The translations under genes were made by a program, and so were the position numbers. This document shows, piece after piece, positions 12,079 to 22,567 of a stretch of DNA of 64,000 bases. The first letter of the stretch is position 1. Every line of letters starts with the position of its first letter. The notes below the pieces were generated by a model. It did no database searches. It was given only the letters and a program-made list of their open reading frames with translations, and had not been told where the DNA came from. Source of the DNA: Cristatella mucedo (lineage: Eukaryota; Bryozoa; Phylactolaemata; Cristatellidae); the NCBI GenBank assembly GCA_009760855.2, contig WPIO01000021.1, forward strand, positions 3,818,501 to 3,882,500, read 5' to 3'.

Positions 12079-14164
12079 GAAGTGGTGGAGGATTTTGTGA
12101 TCGATTGCATCAAAATCTGGTAAAAGGTCAAGCAGGACTATGACAGCAGCATTCCCATCATTGCTACCTAGGATTTCACTAGTCACTCGGAGAAGATCGA
12201 GTTCCATAAAATGGTGTCAGCATCGAAAGCAGCACTTTTAAACATACCTTACCTTCGATGCTAGCATAATTCTTTCAACGTATGTTATATTCTTCACAAG
12301 TGGAAGCTGCAGGTTTTAGATCTACACCAAAGTGGACGAGGCACCCAAGTAGCTCAGAATTTAAAGAATCAGCAACATTTTGCAAAAGCAACTTGAAATA
12401 ATATGCTAGGAAACAGCTTCAAAATGTGGGTATGTTTAGGGTGTTACCTTCGAATGTCTTACTGCTAGGTTCATATCAGAGATCAACAAAACAGTCTTTG
12501 CCAGTGCTGATGATCTTTGAGCACAAACAGCAGTACTATCTAGCCTCCAAACAGATGCTAGTGCTATCTGGAAGTATCTAGTAGCATCTGGAAGTCAATC
12601 TAGCCATATCAAATCCAGCGCTGCCGACTGTTATACCGATTTTTAGGGAGAGGCCCCTGCTCCTGCACCTATAAACCGTGCTCAACTAATTATAGCCTAC
12701 TAGCAAGAAACTAATTACTTAACAGTTTACCTATGCTGCGTCAAATGCAGCATGACAACAAGCTTTAATGAATATTGCAGCCTTTGCTAATAGACACCTG
12801 GAGGCAACCTAAAACTGCATTTAACAGACTTCGATTTCAACAATAGCTTCACAATATCAACCTCAAGCAAACTTAAAAAATTCTTAATTTAGGTTGCATT
12901 GCATATACATCACTGGTTCAAACATGAGCAGTAAACAGCCGTAGACAAACGTTCAAAAATGCCTGCAGCTGTAGGCCAAATCTCACATTTTTGTGTGGCC
13001 AGTAACTAAAATTATTACTCTCCCTAACTGTCAAGAAACTGGCTGCAAATGTGGAAAAAACTATTGAATCAAAACAGCTCAAATTGAGTCAAAGGAGTCT
13101 CGAAGGAAGATTCGAGAAAGATTTGCAGTGGCAGGCAGGTAGCGTAGATCCACCTCGCTTATGTAGTGCTTTTAACATTACCCCTAGCCGAAATGTATCG
13201 AGCAACGACGAACCAAGAACGCTCACACGTTTTACTCCGACGTCTAGTCGCATCTCAGCCACTGCTGCAGAGAAGCAGCCTCAGCTTCAGCTCCAATCTC
13301 CCTGCTGCTGCAAGCTCCGACCTGCTACTTGGCCGGAGCATGCAGCAGCCTTTGTTGTCGTGCAGCACGTGTCTGCGCACCAACCCCACTCGCGCAGAGG
13401 GGGCGACACACGACAAATAGGGCGTGAAAAACCATGTGTCACGGCCTGGGTCATGGCAACAAGCTCGCTGGAGCACGACGGCATACCGGCTGAGATTGCA
13501 GTGAGACAGGAGCAGTCTGTAGCCAGAGCAACAGCAAGTTAACAGTTAAGTTGTGTAACAGTTAACAGTTAAGTTGCAACAGCAGGCAAAGCCAGATGGG
13601 GCAAGGCAAGATTAAGGGGCAGCATGTTCCCAAGAAACCAGAGGCATCACAAGGACAGCTGTTCTGCCACACCTTTTTGCTTCCACTCTCAGCTGAGCCT
13701 TTCTGGAGCAGGTGAAGCTCATAATGAGCATGAAGTACCCATTTGCTGTAATGCAGTTCACAGGGTGTACGGCTGGTTCTCATTGTCATGTGACCGGTCA
13801 CGGGCGGCTTTGATTTACTCTTAAGCAGCAATGGCTAACCAGTGCCCATGCTTTCTTCGAAAAGTGAGAGACAGCTGACAATGCATGCGAAAACGCAAGG
13901 TGGCAATTATCCACATCGATTCAATGACGCCTTCAGGTAGCTTGCAGGAGAGCTAGTACTCCAGACAACATACACGGATGCAAAGCGATACAATTCTGCC
14001 ACTGCTCTACTACAAACTACACACGTGGGAGAACGAAGCTCAAACAGTCACCTCTTTTCTCGACAGAGAACTTCAAGAGTTCAAAGGCCTCACGAGAGAT
14101 GACAGAATAGTTGTTCAACAAGCCTGACACAAACTACGGGGGGGGGGGGGGGGGGGGGGGGGGG

Positions 14165-14216
<52 letters not shown>

Positions 14217-16274
14217 ACGGATGCACCAGACACGGGAGATCGAACACATCCCGTCGGTGCTGTATGCGCACCGAGCATTCGGCTGCAATGCGTAAGTGGC
14301 TATGGATAAAGTCTCCTGCAGATAGAGTCACTAAATTCTCCTAAGTCACACCGTTCGTAGTAGGTGCTAAACCAAATAGCCGTGGGAATGGTACCGATGC
14401 AACTAGCGTGGCTTGAAGCACGGCTATATGATGTTAATAATACGCTCTCGGTTCCTGCTGAAATTCACACTTCAGGAGCTGCTAGCAAGCTCCCGTGGCA
14501 GTCACGTTCCTCGGGCTTCCGTGGCTCGGTACGGTAAGCAATGTAACTCGCTGTAACTTAATTTGCTTACTATACCACTTTCAGTGTTGACTATGGTCAT
14601 ACGGTAGCAGTTGAACACCACTAACGTGATGAAGATCCAACATTGTGTCGGTGGCAGGTTTTGGATCATTATTTTAGGTCATTCAAGTGGGGGCCTACAG
14701 GCAAGCTAATTCGCTGGGCCTATTAGTAGCTAATAAGAAGCTACGGCAGGTAATGCTTTCAGGCTCTCCAACCCTGCCGACTTCACTCTCCTTCACATTT
14801 AGTGGTCTGATAGTCCTGCCAGCACCTGCTAACATGGCATGGGTCGTCTTACTGCAGTGACTATCCACAGGTGTCCTAGCATCGGCTAACTACAGTGTCT
14901 TTTGCTAGACCACAGTCTTGACATTAATAATAATAATTATTATTATTACATCGAATTTTGCATAGCACCCAAAGAGAACTGAATTGCTATTCAGGCACTT
15001 AACCACTCCCTGCTAGAGCAGCAATAACCAATTGCTAACGACAAGCCAGGTACCGTGCTTAGGTATCGTGCAAAAGCACCCAAGCATTACGCTTAGATGG
15101 CATGCAAAAAAAGCATACACGACGACACATGCGACCACATGTTCATCCGGTCCCTGGGTAGTAAAAACGCCCCTGGCCGCCTTGCTTGGCAGCCAGCACG
15201 TGGTGGTGGGGGGGATCTCAGCAGGACTCCCCAACTGAACCACTGGCCCAGTTACACCTATCACTCAGAATGGGCAAGATAAGGCGTCCTCACAACACGG
15301 ACAGCAGCCAGTGAATACTCGGTCTTCAATTTCGATAACTAGTCGTGGCCTTCCTTGCCTGCAAACTTCACGCTGACCGGTCGTCACGTGTCCGACAAGC
15401 CGGTAACGGCATTCCTTCATCCAACCACTGCCCATCCTACGCCATGGTTCTCATCTTAAGGCCTGGTTTTCTGCTCATCCTCCTACCGCGTGTGGTTTTG
15501 TGAGATCGCGCCAGGTCTCGAAATCCGACAGAACGTGGCAACCCGCTCGTCAACTCCCGATTTGATTTCAAACGGTTCTTCTTGTTTTTTAACAAACCGC
15601 TCTCACACCACTAGCTGTTGCACTCGTGGCCTATCCCCCTACCTTAGAGGGGACGTCCGGTCCGCTTGGCTCAGTCCGACGCCTCAGCGACACAGGCCAC
15701 AGTAATTTGGCCATCACTGTCGCCTATGGCCTTAAGCAACTTTTCTTACTTGTCTCCCAACGAACCTCCACTCCATGCGGCTTTTGAGTGCTCCTGTTAC
15801 AGACAGTCGAGGTTCGATTACAACGCTGAATATCAATTAACGCGATCCTTCAAATATTTGCAACAGCTCCGCTTGATATTAATTTCGAATGCCTGCCGCG
15901 ACATTTCAGAGGACGGCTAAGTTCAGCTTCGACTCAGCACTACCGAATAAAGGCTCATCTAGTACTAGCTACAGGGCACTGATTGCACACACTGATTGAC
16001 CAAGCAAGTACTTACAACTCACGCATGGACCTAAAATTTGCACAGCAAGAGATGCAATAAAGATTCGGTGCGACGACAACTTAGTGGGCGAGGTACCGAT
16101 GGGAACTTCGCACAGGGATCAATTTCTTACCGCGTGCTCGCCAGGGGCAGTCTGCTTAAACGTTGTTGACAATGAAATGGGCGGAACTACTGCACGAGAC
16201 TCCCACTTCTCTGGCTCCTGACCGGTGTGTAGAACTTCGGTTGCAAAGTGGGGAAACGGTCTTAAATTGTCCAT
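2995..16274 (-). CDS. CTH: cystathionine gamma-lyase, 5' seven exons (3' end outside window)
   Basis: PLP-dependent fold-type I enzyme of transsulfuration: it cleaves cystathionine to cysteine, 2-oxobutyrate and ammonia, and can make H2S; it works in the cytosol as a tetramer. Seven GT-AG exons join in phase into residues 1-233. Visible hallmarks are [27 protein letters not shown] (Tyr52 and Arg54, matching human Tyr60 and Arg62), [21 protein letters not shown] (Tyr106, human Tyr114), [17 protein letters not shown] (Asp179, human Asp187) and [11 protein letters not shown] with the Schiff-base lysine Lys204 (human Lys212). The constant offset of eight residues shows no exon is missing up to here. 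The expected C-terminal ~165 residues were not found between 1 and 2995 and should lie to the left of the window. Cystathionine beta-lyase or gamma-synthase is less likely given the match to animal CTH. Confidence 0.95.
5255..5387 (+). mobile_element. SINE-1 copy with LINE-A-like tail
   Basis: Decayed tRNA-like head (AAGGTGCTTGCCTTTAACGA, then TCGTGAGCTGGAGCCCC) followed by AGAGAGATTAAGTTTCCTTT, GGGCTC and (ATT)n. Lies in the CTH intron between exons 6 and 7. Confidence 0.7.
5928..6063. repeat. LINE-B 3' end in an inverted-repeat arrangement
   Basis: The LINE-B 3' terminus (GTCTCCGTCTGTAACTCCAC, minus orientation) is followed about 110 bp later by the same terminal sequence inverted (TTTGTGGAGTTACAGGTGGA). 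The arms are 24 bp with two or three mismatches. Confidence 0.65.
6560..6617 (-). CDS. CTH: CTH exon 6 (catalytic lysine)
   Basis: Encodes [19 protein letters not shown] with the Schiff-base Lys in SLTKY. Acceptor tgttgtag, donor G|gtaggt. The usual Tyr-Ser-Ala-Thr-Lys is His-Ser-Leu-Thr-Lys here; the Ser, Thr and Lys that matter are kept. Confidence 0.96.
6834..7600 (+). mobile_element. decayed LINE-A fragment
   Basis: Residual RT reading [20 protein letters not shown], then strongly mutated sequence ending GAGGTTTAGTTTTCTTTGGG and (ATT)n at 7578-7597. Older than the other LINE-A copies. Confidence 0.7.
7713..7844 (-). CDS. CTH: CTH exon 5
   Basis: Phase 0 on both sides: [20 protein letters not shown] then [20 protein letters not shown] and AYFQ, including the PLP-pyridine Asp. 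Acceptor tttctttag, donor CAG|gtataa. Confidence 0.97.
8097..8212. repeat. two-copy tandem repeat, 57-bp unit
   Basis: CAGCAGATGCTCGAAAAACA restarts as CAGCAGATGCTGGACAAACA at 8154; both units end in ATCATTCTTGG. Lies in a CTH intron. Confidence 0.75.
8869..8978 (-). CDS. CTH: CTH exon 4
   Basis: Encodes [20 protein letters not shown] then [16 protein letters not shown]. Acceptor cacttgtag, donor CGG|gtattc. Confidence 0.96.
9500..10024 (+). mobile_element. LINE-A 3' fragment
   Basis: Reads [20 protein letters not shown], then CKPGT-type remnants, GTGGGTCCCTGTGATTCG and GAGTTCTCTGATGGTGCTTT, ending in (ATT)n. Confidence 0.85.
10340..10435 (-). CDS. CTH: CTH exon 3
   Basis: Encodes [20 protein letters not shown] then [11 protein letters not shown], with the PLP-stacking tyrosine. 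Acceptor cattgcag, donor G|gtgaga. Confidence 0.96.
10729..10760. repeat. (GA)n microsatellite
   Basis: Uninterrupted GA dinucleotides in the CTH intron between exons 2 and 3. Confidence 0.95.
10848..10929 (-). CDS. CTH: CTH exon 2
   Basis: Encodes [20 protein letters not shown] then AAEGGKH. Acceptor ttaccag, donor G|gtaagc. It contains the PLP-phosphate-binding Tyr/Arg of the neighbouring subunit. Confidence 0.96.
11117..11151. repeat. (CG)n/(CA)n compound microsatellite
   Basis: CACG, CG and CA dinucleotides in CTH intron 1. Confidence 0.9.
11370..11720 (-). mobile_element. decayed LINE-A fragment
   Basis: Minus-strand likeness to the LINE-A end of ORF2 ([18 protein letters not shown]) with many substitutions. 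Limits approximate. Confidence 0.55.
12040..12220 (-). mobile_element. LINE RT fragment with (CT)n microsatellite
   Basis: Minus-strand [20 protein letters not shown] and [13 protein letters not shown] match the [23 protein letters not shown] region. A (CT)n run at 12043-12078 sits at one edge. Confidence 0.7.
13051..13542. other. GC-rich stretch in CTH intron 1, no recognised gene
   Basis: Open in several frames on both strands, which is a composition effect; no conserved motif or repeat recognised. Confidence 0.3.
14138..14214. repeat. poly(G) tract, 77 nt with one A
   Basis: Continuous G from 14138 to 14214 with a single A at 14167. Lies in CTH intron 1; the transcribed (minus) strand product would be poly(C). 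Confidence 0.95.
14922..15000 (-). mobile_element. LINE-A/SINE-1 tail fragment
   Basis: (ATT)n, then a reversed tail (TAGCACCCAAAGAGAACTGA and TTCAGGCACTT). Only the tail is recognisable. Confidence 0.6.
16131..16274 (-). CDS. CTH: CTH exon 1
   Basis: Starts at ATG 16274-16272: [20 protein letters not shown] then [20 protein letters not shown]. Chosen as start because animal CTH begins just before FPHFAT. The frame is open upstream to another ATG at 16379-16377 that would add 35 residues (see findings). Donor GCG|gtaaga. Confidence 0.93.
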
Positions 16275-16379
16275 ACTAGACAGGTGCCGAGCCACCGCTG
16301 AACAGCACCGAGCACGCCTAACCAAAGAAGCCGTGGTGGAGCTTACGCTAGCCGGATGTGACCAGTAGCCAATCAGCAT

Positions 16380-16790
16380 CGACGTATGCTGCCCAGCTCA
16401 TCAGAGGTCATGACTCCTTACTGGATCTTCTTATCTGCTGTGGTAAGTACCTACAATCGGCGCACTGTTCTAATTAGTGCTTTCCATAACAACCCGGCGC
16501 ATACCTAGCCAGGGAGACTCACGTGAAGCCGGGGCGGTGTAGCGAAACAGTGTCGTGCTAAATGTGCCAGACTTCGACCGACGATAAATTTAATTCGCAG
16601 TTCCTGAATTATAATGGCTAGAAACCGATTGTATTACAATCTACAGCCACGGCATCATAAAGGTCAAAACCACGTGTTAGCACAAATGTGTACTCCCGAA
16701 GCTGGCCGTGGCATCTGAGCTGATTTGAGCTCTGGGCTTTGAGCTGAACGCAAGAGTTGTTACTCGTCATAGCCACCCGCTGTTGAACAG
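16380..16790. other. CTH 5' flank
   Basis: Upstream of the CTH start. No clear TATA box or other signal seen; nothing coding recognised. Confidence 0.3.
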
Positions 16791-16794
16791 CTGT

Positions 16795-17080
16795 AATAAT
16801 AATAATAATAATAATAATACACTTGCTATAGCGCACTCAGAGAACTCAATCTCTTTCTAGGCACTTTAAATTTTCTGCAAAGGAATCGCGATCGAATGGT
16901 TAGTGGCAGATTTAGATCGCATGATGAATAAACAACAAGAACAATATGGTTAGGGGTGACATGCACAGGGTCAGGATGCAATGATGGTTAGTGGCAGCAT
17001 GCACAGTGTCAGCATGCATACGCACATATAGGTCGAATCACATGGACTCACTAAGTGATGTCATAATTAGATGAGTTTTT
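16795..17080 (-). mobile_element. LINE-A 3' end fragment
   Basis: (AAT)n, then the reversed LINE-A tail (AGAGAACTCAATCTCTTTCT) and the conserved GGTTAGGGGTGACATGCACA region, ending in a short ORF2 remnant. Confidence 0.85.
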
Positions 17081-17984
17081 AGCTAAAACACATTACGATT
17101 ACCTATGATTCACCTTTTAAAAATTATTATACGTTCGCTTGCTCAAAAGCGCCGTAGATTTTGTAACTCGTGAGTTAGGTATTCAGATTTTCTTCCACAG
17201 TGCTGGTATTTTTTGCTAGCTCCGAGAATCTCAAAAATTCTTGCATGATCGGAAACTCGGGCGGCAAAGATTGACTCGGAACCCGCCAAAAATTGGGAAC
17301 AACAAATTGGAACTGCGGTTAAACTAGAGCATTCAACGAGGTCGGCTTTCGAGTCACGGAGCTGCATCAATAAACGGAGTTACAAGCGAACAGCCAACCT
17401 AAGGTCAGCTGGTTTAAGAAAGCTCATTTAACAACCAACTTTATAAAGCGGCAGCAGGGCCTTCGCTGTCATAACTCCCGCTTGTACTAGAAAGTGAAGA
17501 ATTTCTCACTGCATGGTTCAAACCAACGACTTGTTTCGTAAACTTTGGGCATCTTAACTCTAGGCTAAGACCGAGGCATAAAGAGAGACGACTGCAAGTA
17601 TGGAATGCCATATACAGCTCCCTACCTCAATAGATACAAAATAGTAGCACTCCCAAATAGTGGTACTCTCCCTATCCCTAAGCAAGGCGATCTCACATCT
17701 TTACACACAGGAAGCTGGCTGATGACTTACCAAACAATAAAATAGCAATCCTTTAGCTACAGTACGTATAAATGTAATTTGTTGCTATCTGCCGTATTTA
17801 AGGATTGGATGGGGCGGAATCTGTAACTGAGATCTGTTTGATACCGACGGTTTCAATTGGATCTTCATCGGAAGCCGCCCACTCGGCCCACAGTGTTCTT
17901 TGTTCAATCGACTTGCATACTTGCACTAGTGCTGGCAAGTTAGTTACAGCCTAGAAACTAATTAATTTAATTAAAATTCAGATT

Positions 17985-18300
17985 TATAATAATAATAACA
18001 GCACATTTGATATAGCGCCCTCAGAGAACTCAATCTCTTTCTAGGCGCTCTACATTTGCTGCAAAGGAAGCACGATCAAATGGTTAGTGGTAGCATGATG
18101 AATACACAACAAAAACAACATGGTTAGGGGTGACACGTACAGGGTCAGCATGCAAGTATGGTTAGTGGCAGCATACACAGTGTCAGCACGCATAAGCTGA
18201 TAAAGGTCGAATCCTAGGGGCCCACTAAATGCTGTGATAAATAAATCCGTTTTAGTTTCTTTTTAAATCTGGTCAAGTCAGGAGATGTCGTGACGCAAGT
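17985..18300 (-). mobile_element. LINE-A 3' end fragment
   Basis: Same organisation as at 16795: reversed tail, TGGTTAGGGGTGAC, then GGGGCCCACTAAATG and TCTGGTCAAGTCAGGAGATG. Confidence 0.88.
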
Positions 18301-18309
18301 CGCGAGTAA

Positions 18310-19650
18310 TCCTTCATCGCTAAAAATCGACTTATCTAAGGTATGCATAAGGATCTGTTTGCTTAATGGGTGTTCTTCGTCATTGCCACGTTCCACAGCT
18401 GTCGGCATACCTCAGGTTCGTGACACCGCCTACAAGTCACTAGCTGAGGGAAGACCGAGGCTTGCAAGCTTATCGGAGAGCTGGGGGAAATTTCCGCCAT
18501 TTGAGATTTAATCAAGAAATGGAGAAAAGTAGCCTCCTGCAGAAGACCGCTCGCATTCTAACTGTGCACAATAAACTGTTTCAATAACTCGTTAGGTATT
18601 ACTGATACTTACACTACGGCATACCACCGAAGCACGATGTCCTTTTCATTTGGACCACCCGAGGCGATCTAACAAAGTCTCTGAACCTCTTTTTAATGAC
18701 GTGGGCTTACTTTACCACTGTCTACGGTGCTATAGCTATCGATTAAGGAGAAACATTTGTAATTCGATTGTACGCAGGCTCCTCTGATAAGCTGCTGGTG
18801 AACAGCTGTTAGGAGCATCACCGAGAGGGGGCGGTGCACAGCTGTGGTCCGCCTGTAATGTGGCGTGGACACAGGCCGGTAACCCGCTGGTGAACAGATG
18901 GCGGATTCACCATCAGGGTCGGCCGGCGCACAGTTGCGGTCCTCCTAGATGAATCATCGGGGTCGACCAGGGGACAGCAGGAGTCGAGGAGAGGAGAGTC
19001 GAGTGGGAGCGAAGGGAACCGTGCGTCCTTCGGCTCCGTGCGTTGCATAATAAACTGTTGGTGCTGTTCATCGGCTGGCTCTCTGCTGTGCGAACGGAAC
19101 GACAGCATGCAATGGTGTTTTACTACTCTAGCTTTTTGGGATTGCCGTGCGTTGGATTGCTCATGCGCCCCTCCTTCGGAGAGGCATTTTTGCCACGACG
19201 CAGGCGCCTCGATACACTTTCCAGACTCGCTAGCTCACTACGGCGTTGGCGACTACGTGCGAAGGGTTCGGACCGACCTGAGGATATTATTTCGGCTACC
19301 AATCGCAGCAGTCGAGCAGTGAAAATGAAGCCCGCATCTGACCACCGACAGGACGAGGTAAATCTATATCGGCTGTCAACGAGAGGAGTGCTCGAGCTTG
19401 AGCCGCGTCCCGAGCACCAGAGTACTGCGTGTCGAGCTTTTCGAGCAATACAATTGAGAGCGAGTTATTGCTTGTTTATTAGTGAGACTTTCCATCAATC
19501 GACCCATATAATCTTGAATACGAGTAAATGATTTGAGTCAATAAAAAAGATTCGCCAACGTCGGGCTTACGTTCTGCCCTTTCTAGTGTTTCCAGTATTA
19601 CTACCATGGCACTATTACGGTAAGATGAGTGCTATGCCAAAAATATTATG
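18310..19650. other. intergenic sequence, no recognised gene
   Basis: The 18.8-19.5 kb part is GC-rich and has direct subrepeats (GCTGGTGAACAG at 18791 and 18888) and an AATAAAC near 19050. It could be an old solo LTR, but I could not define ends or a target duplication. Confidence 0.3.
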
Positions 19651-19804
19651 GGAGATAATTTACTAATTTGCATATATTGCTACAACATGCACTCTTATAG
19701 CTGAAAACCCTAGAGCGATCATGCCTCCTGAACGCATAAAGTTGTTCATAGTTATTTTTCCGCGAGGCGATTGATAATAGGAGGTACACACCAAATGAAT
19801 AAAA

Positions 19805-19807
<3 letters not shown>

Positions 19808-19838
<31 letters not shown>
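19808..19838. repeat. (AT)n microsatellite
   Basis: Uninterrupted AT dinucleotides. Confidence 0.95.
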
Positions 19839-19839
<1 letters not shown>

Positions 19840-20324
19840 ACCACACGTACACATACAATTTTTAGGCATCTAAAAATAGGTACAAGTATACGTAGGTGTA
19901 CATAAATGTTTTAAAAAAGGATACAGAGGCGTGTATATGTGTTTATACACTTCCTGCTAACGGTGGCAGCCGACTGTGGCACATAGGCCGAGTTTTCACG
20001 CTCCAGCCGTGCTTGGTGGATTAGATCTCACATGCCAGGGTCATGCCGGCACTTCCGGGCATTAGCAAGCGCCGTCAGAAAGCAGTTTGGGTGAGTAGGA
20101 TCCGACCCATAGTTGGTTCAATTACTAGAAAGTGCCTGTAAATACCTTGAAGCGTGGCGGCAGTAGCCGGCCCGGATTGTGCTGAGGCAAAGTTACACCT
20201 ACGAAACCTTCGCTCAGTCCAAATAAGTCTTCCTCCAACCATGCTTTTAAAGAGCTAGCAGAATATCTTAAGGCCCGTGCTGCCTAGCCTTCAGCATGCT
20301 GTAGCCACAACGGTTCGTGAAAGA

Positions 20325-20475
20325 TATTAAATGAATAAATCCTAGCTGATTAAACAGCCTTTTTTGAAAGCGACAGAAGAGCCTTTACGGCTATCACCAC
20401 CGCTTGCAGTGGCGATAAAGGATCGCCCACCGCAGGAATCGTGAAAGCACCGCCTTACTTAGTGTGACATCACGG
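20325..20475 (-). mobile_element. SINE-2 (copy 2)
   Basis: Reverse complement of the SINE-2 body: GGCGATAAAGGATCGCCCAC, AAGAGCCTTTACGGCTATCA and CTAGCTGATTAAACAGCC. The B-box region has a deletion. Confidence 0.8.
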
Positions 20476-20679
20476 GGCGCACCATATTGAAGAACAGTCA
20501 GGAGCCTTTCATGGCGCTGAAAATAAAGTGTTGCTCTTTAAGGCTAGATGCCGAAAAGGCATCGAGATTTAAAAATAGCGAATTCGATTCTTTGAAATTG
20601 GTCGATTTTGTCCATTTTTTAATACCTCGTCGAAACCACGCCCGTTCGTCACCACGAGGTGCGATCCATCACATTACAT

Positions 20680-21030
20680 TGTAGATTAAACAGTGCTCTT
20701 CCAACTGAGTACGTACGAGGGCGCAGGCAGCACACCGAAACTGGTACTGGCTCGTGCTCCTGCAACGCTTCCCCAGACACCACTCCCTCTGCCGGGTTGG
20801 TGTTCTCTCCTCCCCCACTCCCTCCCAGCCGAAACTCGTCCCGTGAGTTGGCGGGAGGACAAAGCCGACCAGTGGATAAACCACAGCCGTCAGACCGCAG
20901 CCGTACACTGGGCTGTCTCTATACCACAGCCACCAGCTGTTAGACCCTGGGTTGGTTTAGGGCACTCCCGGTCTGCTTGCACTTGTAGTGTGTCGGCAAG
21001 CCCAGCGATCACAGAGAGCCACAAACCACA
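20680..21030 (-). repeat. 3' LTR of the gag-only element
   Basis: Shares long blocks with 22568-22932, for example GTAGATTAAACAGTGCTCTT, CAGCCGAAACTCGTCCCGTG and TGTGTCGGCAAGCCCAGCGA. It is the downstream LTR because the polypurine tract lies next to it. Confidence 0.85.
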
Positions 21031-21473
21031 TCCCCCCTTGATCTTACGGATCAGCATCATACAGACAACTAAAAAAACTCGGCATCATTGCCCCGACCTT
21101 CGCTGGTCACGGTGCCCATCTAGCCCGAGGCTGGGAACGGCCGCTCGTAGGAGGCACGTGACAGCACGGCCTTTGACCACATCCTGGCTATGTATTGCCA
21201 CAGCTTTCAAGCGCTGCCGACCCATACATATTTCCGCCTCGCCTGTCTCCACAGCGCCACTGTGCGCCTCTGCGGGCGTTTTACTGGCTACTGGCGTTCG
21301 CCTCCTCCGCCTAGTTGGTAATCGCCGAAGCCGTCTCGTTGCTGCTCGCCGTCATCTCGCTGGCGTTCGCCGTTGCCGCTCCTCGCTCGGCCGCCGCTGC
21401 CTTTACGGGCTCTGCCTCTGCCTCCAGTGCTGCCTCTGCCGACAGCTCTGCCGCTGCTGCGAGCACTGCCGCC

Positions 21474-21745
21474 GGAGCTCTGCCGCCGCTGCGAGCTCTG
21501 CCGCCGCTGCGAGCACTGCCGCCGGAGCTCTGCCGCCGCTGCGAGCTCTGCTGCCGGAGCTCTGCCGCCACTGCGAGCTCTGCCGTCGCTGCGAGCTCTG
21601 CCACCGCTGCGAGCTCTGCCGCCGCTGCGAGCTCTGCCGCCGCTGCGAGCTCTGCCGCCGCTGCGAGCTCTGCCTCCGCTGCGAGCTCTGCCGCCGCTGC
21701 GAGCTCTGCCGCCGCTGCGAGCTCTGCCGCCGCTGCGAGCTCCCC
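21474..21745. repeat. 18-bp tandem repeat array in the gag 3' part
   Basis: About 15 units of GAGCTCTGCCGCCGCTGC with substitutions. On the minus strand, in the gag frame, it reads Ala-Ala-Ala-Glu-Leu-Ala repeated. Because 18 is a multiple of three and no unit makes a stop, several frames on both strands stay open here. Confidence 0.92.
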
Positions 21746-21826
21746 GTGCTGCACAGACTCTCCGGCCTGTGCAGACTCTTCGGTCTGCATACACTCACCG
21801 GCCTGCTCTGTGTCACAGCCCACTGA

Positions 21827-22507
21827 CTAGTCGCAGGCCAACGTCACATTCATGGCTTGCACAGCATCGCATGCCACTGCCTCTGCCGCGTACGCCGCCG
21901 ACTCTGTCGTGGACGCCGCCGACTCTGTCGCGGACGCCGCGTCCTCTCCGTGTGCAGTCTCACTGTCTGTCGCCTCAGCCACACCGCTGAGCGTCGCCTC
22001 GCACAACACCGTTGCCCCGTGGCGCACCATCGCCGCCTGGCCGTACGGCACAGCTTGGAGAGCCGTTGCCTTCTGCCACACGGCGGTGGCCTGGCAAACC
22101 TCTCTCGCCCGGCACACCGTCGGCGATCGCTGCTGCCGCTTCCGGTCGCTCCAGTCGACCCTCGCAGTGCAACCAGCCTTTACCAACTCAGCGTGCAATA
22201 ATCGCCCTCTATCGGCCTGTGGCGTCGACCGCTCCTGCGCCAACTTCTGCGCTTTCCTGGCGGCACTCCGCAGGTCTGACCGCCGAAGCCTCTCCTCACC
22301 CTCGGGACTTGCAAACACTTTGACAAGCGTTGCACGCAGCTGGGCGTAGTCCTCCTGCACCGCCTCTGGCAGGTACGAAACGTACGTAAATGCACCGTCT
22401 GACAAGAACACGTATGCGTGCCACGATGCTGGGTCGACACCATCCTCGCTGAGCTTTCGCTCCGACTTGAGCAGCCAGCTAACAAAGTCGTCCCGGGCGT
22501 AGAACCA
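21827..22507 (-). CDS. gag-like open frame of the LTR element
   Basis: Open from about 22507 with WFYARDDFVSWLLKSERKLS, then PASWHAYVFLSDGAFTYVSY, LPEAVQEDYAQLRATLVKVF. The pattern of a Trp-rich helix, LPxxxxxDYxxLxxxLxxxF, is typical of Ty3/gypsy-like Gag capsid. No in-frame ATG precedes the conserved part, and no CCHC zinc knuckle remains. It ends at a TAG (21829-21827); the same frame continues open beyond it to 21311. Confidence 0.6.
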   Translation of the reverse strand, partial: WFYARDDFVSWLLKSERKLSEDGVDPASWHAYVFLSDGAFTYVSYLPEAVQEDYAQLRATLVKVFASPEGEERLRRSDLRSAARKAQKLAQERSTPQADRGRLLHAELVKAGCTARVDWSDRKRQQRSPTVCRAREVCQATAVWQKATALQAVPYGQAAMVRHGATVLCEATLSGVAEATDSETAHGEDAASATESAASTTESAAYAAEAVACDAVQAMNVTLACD

Positions 22508-22567
22508 CGTGGTACTCCAGCAGCCTGTTTACACGGGCCACACAGTCGCTCCCGCCGAGAAATAGCT

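Noticed and set aside
13051-13542. 163-codon frame in CTH intron 1
   Set aside because: No conserved motif; other frames are open too, consistent with base composition only.
14090-14344. Poly-Gly / poly-Pro frames
   Set aside because: Direct translation of the poly(G) run.
18790-19540. Solo LTR or gene at a GC-rich stretch with a 162-codon frame
   Set aside because: No TG...CA ends with matching duplications could be found and the frame shows no conserved motif.
20693-21826. Long open frames of 160-377 codons on both strands
   Set aside because: They are produced by the 18-bp GC-rich tandem array and lie inside the LTR element; only the minus-strand frame continuous with Gag is plausible.
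21288-21990. Cys/Leu/Arg- or Ser/Gln-rich repetitive proteins in other frames
   Set aside because: Same array read in shifted frames; no start, homology or context supports them.
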